DNA from: Paraburkholderia sp. C35
Lineage (GTDB): Bacteria > Pseudomonadota > Gammaproteobacteria > Burkholderiales > Burkholderiaceae
Length of the DNA stretch: 42,608 nt
Assembly (NCBI RefSeq): GCF_003121405.1
Contig: NZ_QBUY01000079.1
Coordinates: forward strand, 1 to 42,608
Direction of reading: 5' to 3'
This document shows, piece by piece, positions 17,322-23,398 of the stretch; positions within the stretch are counted from its first letter, which is position 1; each line of letters starts with the position of its first letter. The translations under genes were made by a program, and so were the position numbers. The notes beneath the pieces are model-generated. The model had not been told where the DNA came from. It did not search any database and saw nothing but the letters and a program-made list of their open reading frames with translations.

Positions 17322-18035
17322 ATGAGCGATCCCACGCCTCTGCCGCAACGCGAAGACGAAGAAGCATCGGTTGGTCTTTGCCAGGGCATTCTGTTCGACC
17401 TCGACGGCACGCTAGCTGATACCGCGCCCGACCTCGCCGCCGCCGTTAACAAGATGCGCCATGAGCGTGGCCTCGAGATGGTGCCGCTCGAGCAATTGCG
17501 CCCGCTCGCATCGGCGGGCGCACGCGGCCTGCTGGGCGGCGCGTTCGGAATTGGCCCCGACCACCACGACTACGCGTCGATGCGCGACGAATTCCTCGCA
17601 AACTACGAAGCCGATCTGTGCATCGAGACGCTGCTCTTCCCCGGCATCAGCGAGATTCTCGACGATCTCGACGCGCGTGGTGTGCGCTGGGGCATCGTCA
17701 CGAACAAGGTGTCGCGGCTGACCGAACCGCTCGTCGCCCAGCTGGGTCTCGATACGCGCGCCGGCTGCGTCGTCAGCGGCGATACGACGCCACATTCGAA
17801 GCCTCATCCCGCGCCGCTGCTGCATGCGGCGAAGGAGCTCGATCTCGCGCCCGAGCGGATCGTCTACGTCGGCGACGATCTGCGCGACATCCAGGCGGGC
17901 TTTGCGGCCGGCATGGTGACCGTTGCGGCAGCCTACGGCTATTGCGGCAACGACATTCCGCCGACGCAGTGGCATGCAAAGCATGTCGTCAAGTCGACGG
18001 GCGAACTGCTCAACCTGCTGCGCGAGATCAGCTGA
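17322..18035 (+). CDS. gph: Phosphoglycolate phosphatase, HAD family
   Basis: Hydrolyses 2-phosphoglycolate, a by-product of DNA repair and of oxygenase side reactions. The 237-residue protein shows HAD motif I ILFDLDGTLADTAPDLA, with the aspartate nucleophile, motif II IVTNK, the lysine region TPHSKPHPAPLLHA, and motif IV YVGDDLRDIQAGFAAGM. It sits 14 bp after ubiG; the ubiG-gph pair is common in beta-proteobacteria. I start at the ATG at 17322 and not the in-frame one inside ubiG (17289), because the latter would add residues unlike the family. Substrate is assigned by family only; related HAD phosphatases can be broader. Confidence 0.9.
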   Translation: MSDPTPLPQREDEEASVGLCQGILFDLDGTLADTAPDLAAAVNKMRHERGLEMVPLEQLRPLASAGARGLLGGAFGIGPDHHDYASMRDEFLANYEADLCIETLLFPGISEILDDLDARGVRWGIVTNKVSRLTEPLVAQLGLDTRAGCVVSGDTTPHSKPHPAPLLHAAKELDLAPERIVYVGDDLRDIQAGFAAGMVTVAAAYGYCGNDIPPTQWHAKHVVKSTGELLNLLREIS

Positions 18036-18093
18036 TCGGCCAGAGCGCTGCGAGCGATGAGCGTTTCGCCGTGACGCGCGAGGGCTGCTGTTG

Positions 18094-18125
18094 TAAAATG
18101 ATTCCCTGAGCCACATTTGTGGCTC
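18094..18125 (+). promoter_or_regulatory. Candidate ssrA -10 box and leader hairpin
   Basis: TAAAAT at 18094–18099 could be the -10 box for ssrA. A 7-bp hairpin GAGCCAC-ATTT-GTGGCTC (18108–18125) follows. It either folds in the 5' leader of the tmRNA precursor, removed by processing, or weakly terminates gph. The -35 region is not convincing. Confidence 0.35.
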
Positions 18126-18136
18126 ATTCCTTCTGC

Positions 18137-18506
18137 GGGGGCGACCTGGTTTCGACAGGGGTTGCGAAGCGGCTAGGGCATGTCGAGGACCCGTCACCTC
18201 GTTAATCAATGGGAAAAACGTAACTGCAAACGACGATACGTTCGCACTGGCAGCCTAAGGGCCGCCGTCCTCTGCCTAGTTCACTGACGGGCTAGTGTCG
18301 CAAGACCGGTAGCAATACCGACAGAGGTCATATACGTCAGTTAAGCCTTGGTGGCGTCACGACATCCGGGTCGAAAATTTAGTGAATCGCTGTAGCGCAG
18401 CGTGTTCGTCCGCGTCGCTCCGGTTAAATCAAATGACAGAACTAAACATGTAGAACTAGTCGTGGAGGACTTCTGGACGCGGGTTCGATTCCCGCCGCCT
18501 CCACCA
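18137..18506 (+). ncRNA. ssrA: Transfer-messenger RNA (tmRNA)
   Basis: tmRNA rescues stalled ribosomes by trans-translation and tags the incomplete protein for proteolysis. The 5' GGGGGCG pairs with the 3' CGCCTCC to form the tRNA-like acceptor stem. The T-arm contains GGTTCGATTCCC, and CCA is encoded. The one-piece, 370-nt form is standard for beta-proteobacteria. The resume codon is GCA at 18226, and the reading frame encodes ANDDTFALAA followed by TAA at 18256–18258, giving the tag AANDDTFALAA once the alanine carried by tmRNA is added. The tag ends in the ALAA degron. The 3' end is not duplicated in the window, so there is no sign of an integrated element using it as an attachment site. 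Confidence 0.98.
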
Positions 18507-18553
18507 ATTTTCATCCGTTGTATTTCTGGTGAAAGAAGCCGCAGAAACAAAAG

Positions 18554-18584
18554 CCCGCACAGCGCCAAGCTCTGCGGGTTTTTT
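18554..18584 (+). terminator. Rho-independent terminator after ssrA
   Basis: CCCGCA-c-AGC and GCT-c-TGCGGG form an interrupted stem around GCCAA, followed by TTTTTT. It lies 48 bp beyond the tmRNA CCA end. Confidence 0.85.
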
Positions 18585-18777
18585 GTTGCTATCGCAAACG
18601 TGACGCCTGCGCACATGCCAGATGTTCGCTTTCGCGCACCCGGCGTTCGTTCGCGCCCCAGTTTCAACCTTTTCTGATAGTCACCGGGTCGGGCATCGCG
18701 TCAAATGAGCGGCTGTCGGCAACGTCGACATCCCGCCTATCCGCCCAGTAGAACTAACCAATCGGAAATCACAAGGT

Positions 18778-19029
18778 ATGAGCAACGCAGACGAAATCAT
18801 CATGGCCCGACTCGGCGATACCACTGACCACGGCGGCAAGATCGTCGAAGCGGCGGAAGAATTGACGGATGCAGGCGTCGGCGTTGCGCTCGATGGCCAC
18901 ATGGTTGCCTGCCCGCGTTGCGGCGGCAAGTATCCGATCATCGCCAGCGGCCGTCGACGCCATAACGGCAAGCGCATCGCCTACATCGGCGACATTACGA
19001 CATGCGGCGCGACGCTCGTGCGCGTGTGA
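18778..19029 (+). CDS. PAAR-domain protein
   Basis: An 83-residue protein with RLGDTTDHGGKI, HMVACPRCGGKYPIIASG and GKRIAYIGDITTCGATLV, the glycine-rich beta pattern with conserved histidine and cysteine of PAAR proteins. These sharpen the VgrG spike of type VI secretion systems and can bind zinc at the tip. It consists of the PAAR domain only, with no toxin domain attached. No vgrG, effector or immunity gene lies next to it, so it is an orphan. Two starts are possible: ATG at 18778, with AAGG only 1 bp away, or ATG at 18802, giving MARLGD, nearer the usual N-terminus. I keep the first with reservation. Confidence 0.82.
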   Translation: MSNADEIIMARLGDTTDHGGKIVEAAEELTDAGVGVALDGHMVACPRCGGKYPIIASGRRRHNGKRIAYIGDITTCGATLVRV

Positions 19030-19242
19030 CCGCACCTCAATGCGTTGCGCATCACGTCGGGTTTCGTCTGGGGAAATTGCGCATCCCCGCTCCGCCCCTT
19101 TTGCAACCGAAAGCACACCGACGTATGGAATAAGTCAGCGCGCCAGCCGTTTAGTCGATGCGCGCACATTCAATGCAATAACGCGCGCACACGCCGATCG
19201 ATTGCATACACTCCATATACAACGTCAAACAGGAGCCGCATC

Positions 19243-19602
19243 ATGCGCAAGACTCTCCTTCTCATCGCCGCACTCGCCGCACAACAGGCCGCTTTCGCCG
19301 CGCCGCCCAAAGCCATGGACGGACATTTCGTCGATGATCAGGGACGCACGCTCTACACCTTCGACAAGGACATGACACCCGGCAAGAGCGCCTGCTCGGG
19401 CGGTTGCGCGACTGCGTGGCCAGCTGCGGCTGCAGACGCGAGCGACAAGCCGTCCGGAGACTGGTCCGTGATCGACGGCGCAGACGGTGGCAAACAGTGG
19501 GCGTACAAGGGAAAGCCGCTTTATCGCTTCGCGAAAGACGAGAAGCCCGGCGACATGAAGGGCGATGGCTTCAAGGATGTGTGGCACACGGCCAAGCCAT
19601 AA
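19243..19602 (+). CDS. Exported secreted-repeat (Lipoprotein_15-like) protein
   Basis: A 119-residue protein with a signal peptide (MRKTLLLIAALAAQQAAFAA) and two copies of the short beta repeat known as secreted repeat of unknown function: GHFVDDQGRTLYTFDKDMTP and, later, GKQWAYKGKPLYRFAKDEKP. Between them CSGGCATAWP carries two cysteines. There is no lipobox cysteine right after the signal peptide, so it is probably a soluble periplasmic protein. AGGAG at 19231–19235 lies 7 bp before the ATG and fixes the start. The longer upstream frame is not coding-like. Function of the family is unknown; no partner is suggested by the neighbours. Confidence 0.87.
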   Translation: MRKTLLLIAALAAQQAAFAAPPKAMDGHFVDDQGRTLYTFDKDMTPGKSACSGGCATAWPAAAADASDKPSGDWSVIDGADGGKQWAYKGKPLYRFAKDEKPGDMKGDGFKDVWHTAKP

Positions 19603-19626
19603 TCCGCTCGACCGCATGACCGGCGT

Positions 19627-19651
19627 GCGCAGCGCGCTTCAGGCGCTGCGT
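19627..19651. terminator. Possible hairpin terminator between convergent genes
   Basis: CGCAGCGC and GCGCTGCG form an 8-bp stem around a 7-nt loop in the 74-bp gap between two convergent genes. It lacks a clear T-run on either strand, so termination is a guess from position. Confidence 0.3.
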
Positions 19652-19676
19652 ACGTCGTGTGACGTAGGGGGTGTCG

Positions 19677-19943
19677 TTACTGATCGTCCGGGCACTTGAG
19701 GTTGCAGCCGTCCGGGTCGCCGTTGTCGCCGCGCTTGCGCAGCTTGCCCGGCTTGTCACTCTGATACTTCTTCGACGGCGCCGATGCACCGAACGGCATC
19801 TGTGGATGCTCATTGATCTTGAAGCCGTCGCTCAGGATACCGCCCGGCACGCCCGGCGAATTCTGCGCAAACGCCACCGACATCGTGGCGACCAACACGC
19901 CGGCTGACAGCACGGCGGCACAAGCAGGAACGAGATATTTCAT
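19677..19943 (-). CDS. Small exported protein of unknown function
   Basis: An 88-residue protein I do not recognise. It has a signal peptide (MKYLVPACAAVLSAGVLVAT…AFAQ, cleavage near residue 27), then a hydrophilic, Gly/Pro/Lys-rich chain with SKKYQSDKPGKLRKRGDNGD and a C-terminal pair of cysteines in DGCNLKCPDDQ that could form a disulphide or bind a ligand. The start at 19943 is chosen because the signal peptide begins there; the frame continues 10 codons upstream without a better start. It is convergent with the secreted-repeat gene. Confidence 0.65.
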   Translation of the reverse strand: MKYLVPACAAVLSAGVLVATMSVAFAQNSPGVPGGILSDGFKINEHPQMPFGASAPSKKYQSDKPGKLRKRGDNGDPDGCNLKCPDDQ

Positions 19944-20100
19944 AGCGAATCGAGGCGGCGAACGACGCCGCACAACCAGGGCGGAATGTCTAAAGATTGA
20001 AGATTATCGCAAAGCGTCATGCAGCGCAGCGTCGACAGCCAACGAGGTTGTTACAGGCACTTACCCCGCGCTGAATGACCGCCCGCACCTGCTCCCCGCC

Positions 20101-21180
20101 TCACGCGCCACCCGGCTCCAGCCCTTCTTCCAGTTCGAGTAATTTGCCGCAATCGCGAGGGGCGTAGCCTTCCAGATGCGCGACGCTCTGCCGGAACGGA
20201 TGGCCGCGCAGCACCGACATCACGGTCGTCAGCGGTTCGCGTTCGAGCCTCGCGCGATCGCACGCGAAGTAATAGTCCTCGTCGACGACGGGAATGAAGT
20301 CCAGCCCGAAATGATGCGCGGCCGGCTCGACACCGAAGCCGACGTCCGCCATGCCGCTCGCCACGAACGCCGCGATGGCCGAATGGGTCAATTCCGTCGA
20401 CGCATAACCGTTCACGCGATCCGGCTCCACACCCACGCGCCGCAGCGCCAGATCGATCAGCATGCGTGTGCCCGAACCATGCTGCCGGTTGACGAAGCGA
20501 ATGTCGTCGCGTGCCAGATCGCTCACTCCGCCGATACCCTTCGGATTGCCCTTCGCGAGAAACAGCCCCTGTTTGCGCCGCGTCAGGTGCACGAGCACAT
20601 GGCGCTGCGGATCGAGCCACTGCCGGTATTTGTCGGCACACGCCGCGCGGAACTCGCCGCGCGGCAGATGGAAACCCGCCAGATCGCATTCGCCGCGCGC
20701 GAGCGCCGTGATCGCCTCCGCGCTGTCGCGATACTTGATGTCGAGCGGCACACGGTCGGCGACCAGCGCCGTCACGAGCGCGGCCACCGCGTAACCATGC
20801 GACGCGTGAATACGCACGTCTTCGGCGGGTGGCGCGAGCCAGCGATTGAGGTCGGCGGCAACTTCGCTCGCCAGCGCCTGCATGTTGCCGTCCAGACGCT
20901 CGCCGCAAAGTCGTTGCGCACGCAACACTGCGCGCCCGAGCTCCGACAGCGCAGAGCCACGGCCGCGCTCTTTCTCGATCAGCGCGCCGCCTAGCTGCGT
21001 CTCGATCGCGCGCAGCAAACCCCACGCATGACGGTAGGACAAACCCTTAAGCGCAGCGGCCTGCGCAATGCTGCCCGTCTGGTCAACAAGAGACAGAAGC
21101 GGCACGGCGTCAGTCAGGCTGGACGTTTGGCCGTTGCTGTCCCGCACAATGAGCTGTGCCTGGCATTCGATCCGGATCAT
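20101..21180 (-). CDS. ModE-like HTH regulator with periplasmic-binding-protein-like sensor domain, divergent from fds
   Basis: A 359-residue one-component regulator. Residues about 20–90 form a winged helix-turn-helix of the ModE/LysR type (VDQTGSIAQAAALKGLSYRH, then GRGSALSELGRAVLRAQRLC). Residues about 120–350 resemble a substrate-binding protein domain of the PBP-like type found in molybdate/tungstate and LysR-type regulators, with RFVNRQHGSGTRMLIDLALR and GMADVGFGVEPAAHHFGLDF. It is divergently placed to fdsG with 134 bp between starts, so it most likely controls formate dehydrogenase. Its ligand might be formate, molybdate or tungstate; this is inference. A regulator at this position is known in Cupriavidus fds loci, but I cannot confirm orthology. 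Confidence 0.85.
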   Translation of the reverse strand: MIRIECQAQLIVRDSNGQTSSLTDAVPLLSLVDQTGSIAQAAALKGLSYRHAWGLLRAIETQLGGALIEKERGRGSALSELGRAVLRAQRLCGERLDGNMQALASEVAADLNRWLAPPAEDVRIHASHGYAVAALVTALVADRVPLDIKYRDSAEAITALARGECDLAGFHLPRGEFRAACADKYRQWLDPQRHVLVHLTRRKQGLFLAKGNPKGIGGVSDLARDDIRFVNRQHGSGTRMLIDLALRRVGVEPDRVNGYASTELTHSAIAAFVASGMADVGFGVEPAAHHFGLDFIPVVDEDYYFACDRARLEREPLTTVMSVLRGHPFRQSVAHLEGYAPRDCGKLLELEEGLEPGGA

Positions 21181-21314
21181 ATATGTTGTTGGCGTTCCTA
21201 TTGCGAAAGCCGATACACCCGCCTATCGTTCGCATTGATATATCAAAGAAGCAAAGCATAAATGCACGGCTTATGAATAACAAGTGCATATATTGACTTT
21301 GGAGGAGCCCCACT
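21181..21314. promoter_or_regulatory. Divergent control region of the regulator and fds operon
   Basis: This AT-rich gap holds a perfect 12-bp palindrome TTGATATATCAA (21235–21246), a dyad CATAA-N9-TTATG (21257–21275) and a dyad ATGCAC-N16-GTGCAT (21262–21289). TATATT at 21289–21294 could be the fds -10 box, but its -35 partner is weak. GGAGGAG at 21301–21307 is a strong ribosome-binding site 7 bp ahead of the fdsG GTG. The dyads are candidate binding sites for the divergent regulator. Confidence 0.5.
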
Positions 21315-21827
21315 GTGGATCGACCGAACGCCATCGCGCCCGACGAACTCGTACGACGTCACGCCCTGCCCGGCAAATCGCTGGTCGCGGTACTGCACGC
21401 CATCCAGGACGACGTCGGCTTCGTACCGCCCGATACCGTCGCGCCGCTCGCGCGCACGCTGAACCTGTCACGGGCGGAAGTCCATGGCGTGATCACTTAT
21501 TACCACCACTTCCGCCAGTCGCCGGCGGCGCCCGTGACGGTGCAACTGTGCCGCGCGGAAGCCTGCCGCAGCATGGGCACGGAAGCGCTCGCGCAACACA
21601 TCGAGTCGCGCACGGGTTGCCGCTTCGATGCGCACAAGCATGGCGGGCATGACGCACACGACCACGCCTGCGATGGCGCAGTCGGTCTGGAATCGGTGTA
21701 TTGCCTTGGGCAATGCGCGCTGTCGCCCGCGCTGATGATCAACGGCGAACTGCACGCCAAAGTCACGCCGCAAAAATTCGACGCGCTGCTCGCAGCCGCG
21801 ACGAAACGCGTGGAGGAAACGGTATGA
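21315..21827 (+). CDS. fdsG: NAD-dependent formate dehydrogenase gamma subunit (NuoE-like)
   Basis: The electron-transfer subunit that carries a [2Fe-2S] cluster in the soluble molybdenum formate dehydrogenase. It is homologous to NuoE. The 170-residue protein has an N-terminal helical region with DDVGFVPPDTVAPLARTLNL and YYHHF, then a thioredoxin-like fold with the cluster cysteines Cys79, Cys84, Cys130 and Cys134 (LCRAEACRSMG, CLGQCALSP). Between the two cysteine pairs, residues 107–117 form a histidine-rich insertion (HKHGGHDAHDH). The start is GTG, set by GGAGGAG 7 bp upstream. Its stop overlaps the fdsB start in an ATGA, indicating translational coupling. Confidence 0.94.
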   Translation: MDRPNAIAPDELVRRHALPGKSLVAVLHAIQDDVGFVPPDTVAPLARTLNLSRAEVHGVITYYHHFRQSPAAPVTVQLCRAEACRSMGTEALAQHIESRTGCRFDAHKHGGHDAHDHACDGAVGLESVYCLGQCALSPALMINGELHAKVTPQKFDALLAAATKRVEETV

Positions 21828-23383
21828 CGCGCATCTATGTTCCCCGCGATTCTGCCGCACTCGCGCTTGGCGCGGACGCGCTCGCCGCGGCTATCGTCGA
21901 TGAAGCGAAAGCGCGCGGCATCGAGATCGAACTCGTGCGCAACGGCTCGCGTGGTCTGCTGTATCTCGAACCGTTGCTTGAAGTTCAGACGCCGCAAGGC
22001 CGCATCGGTTATGCAAACGTCGAAGCCGACGATGTGAAGTCGCTGTTCGATGCAGGCTTGATCGAAGGCAAGGCGACGCATGCGAAGCATGTCGGCGTGG
22101 TCGAAGAAATTCCGTATCTGAAGAAACAGCAGCGCCTGACGTTCGCGCGCATCGGCATCACCGACCCGCTGTCCACCGACGATTACGTCGCCAACGGCGG
22201 CATCGTCGGCTTGTACAACGCGCTCGCGATGAACGGCGACGCAGCCGTTGCCGAGTTGACGGAATCTGGCCTGCGCGGCCGCGGCGGCGCAGCGTTCCCG
22301 GCGGGGATCAAGTGGCGCACCGTGCGCGCCGCGAAGGCCGATCAGAAATACGTCGTCTGCAATGCGGACGAAGGCGATTCGGGCACGTTCTCCGATCGCC
22401 TCGTGATGGAAAGCGATCCGTTCATGCTGATCGAAGGGATGATCATCGCGGGCATCGTGACGGGCGCGACGGTCGGCCATATCTACGTGCGCAGCGAGTA
22501 TCCGCATTCGATCGAGACACTCGAAGCGGCCATCGTCAAGGCCCGCGCAGCGGGCTGGCTCGGCGACAGCGTGCTCGGCTCGCAACATCGCTTCGAACTG
22601 TTCGTCGCCAAGGGTGCGGGCGCCTATGTGTGCGGCGAGGAAACGGCGCGGCTCGAATCGCTCGAAGGCAAGCGCGGCATCGTGCGCGCCAAGCCGCCGC
22701 TGCCCGCGCTCGAAGGCCTGTTCGGCAAGCCGACCGTGATCAACAACGTGATCACGCTCGCCACCGTGCCGATCATCTTCGCGAAGGGCGCGGCGTTCTA
22801 CAAGGACTTCGGCATGGGCCGCTCGCGCGGCACGCTGCCCTTCCAGATTGCGGGCAACGTGAAGCAAGGCGGCCTCGTCGAACTCGCGTTCGGCTGCACG
22901 TTGCGCGAACTGATGTACGACTACGGCGGCGGCACGGCGAGCGGCCGTCCGGCGCGCGCGGTGCAGGTCGGTGGCCCGCTCGGCACGTATCTGCCCGAAA
23001 GCCAGTGGGACATTCCGCTCGACTATGAGGAATACGCGAAAGTCGGCGCCGTGGTCGGTCACGGCGGCCTCGTGATTCACGACGACACCTCGAATCTCGC
23101 CGACCTCGCCCAGTACGCGATGCACTTCTGCACGCTCGAATCGTGCGGCAAGTGCACGCCGTGCCGGATCGGCTCGACGCGCGGCGTCGAAGTGATCCAG
23201 CGCATCCGCAACGGCGACACATCGACGAAACAGGTGCAACTGCTGCGCGATCTGTGCGACACGATGGTGTCCGGTTCGCTGTGCGCGATGGGTGGCATGA
23301 CGCCGTTCCCGGTGATCTCCGCACTCGATCATTTCCCCGAAGATTTCGGTATCGCGACCGCTGCGCCGAAGCAGGCCGCCTAA
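21824..23383 (+). CDS. fdsB: NAD-dependent formate dehydrogenase beta subunit (NuoF-like)
   Basis: The diaphorase subunit that passes electrons from the iron-sulphur chain to NAD+. The 519-residue protein has an N-terminal thioredoxin-like region (about 1–90). The FMN-binding loop GLRGRGGAAFPAGIKW is near residue 150, and GAGAYVCGEETARLESLEGK near 265 is a NADH/FMN site. The [4Fe-4S] site ESCGKCTPCRIGSTRG is near 440, with a fourth cysteine near 485 (SGSLCAMGG). The start at 21824 overlaps the fdsG stop. It is paralogous to HoxF/NuoF, but the operon with fdsA identifies it as FdsB. Confidence 0.95.
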   Translation: MTRIYVPRDSAALALGADALAAAIVDEAKARGIEIELVRNGSRGLLYLEPLLEVQTPQGRIGYANVEADDVKSLFDAGLIEGKATHAKHVGVVEEIPYLKKQQRLTFARIGITDPLSTDDYVANGGIVGLYNALAMNGDAAVAELTESGLRGRGGAAFPAGIKWRTVRAAKADQKYVVCNADEGDSGTFSDRLVMESDPFMLIEGMIIAGIVTGATVGHIYVRSEYPHSIETLEAAIVKARAAGWLGDSVLGSQHRFELFVAKGAGAYVCGEETARLESLEGKRGIVRAKPPLPALEGLFGKPTVINNVITLATVPIIFAKGAAFYKDFGMGRSRGTLPFQIAGNVKQGGLVELAFGCTLRELMYDYGGGTASGRPARAVQVGGPLGTYLPESQWDIPLDYEEYAKVGAVVGHGGLVIHDDTSNLADLAQYAMHFCTLESCGKCTPCRIGSTRGVEVIQRIRNGDTSTKQVQLLRDLCDTMVSGSLCAMGGMTPFPVISALDHFPEDFGIATAAPKQAA

Positions 23384-23398
23384 TAAAGGGAGTCCAAC

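Noticed and set aside
18480..18778. A genomic island inserted at the tmRNA 3' end
   Set aside because: The 3' end of ssrA is not repeated downstream, no integrase is present, and the following sequence is its normal terminator.
21189..21204. A sigma-54-like -24/-12 element (GG-N10-GC) upstream of fdsG
   Set aside because: The -24 part matches only TGGC and the rest departs from consensus. The divergent regulator is not a sigma-54 activator, and no enhancer-type site is seen.
21028..21261. A small gene across the fds regulator start
   Set aside because: It overlaps the regulator's N-terminus and the promoter gap and has no family signal.
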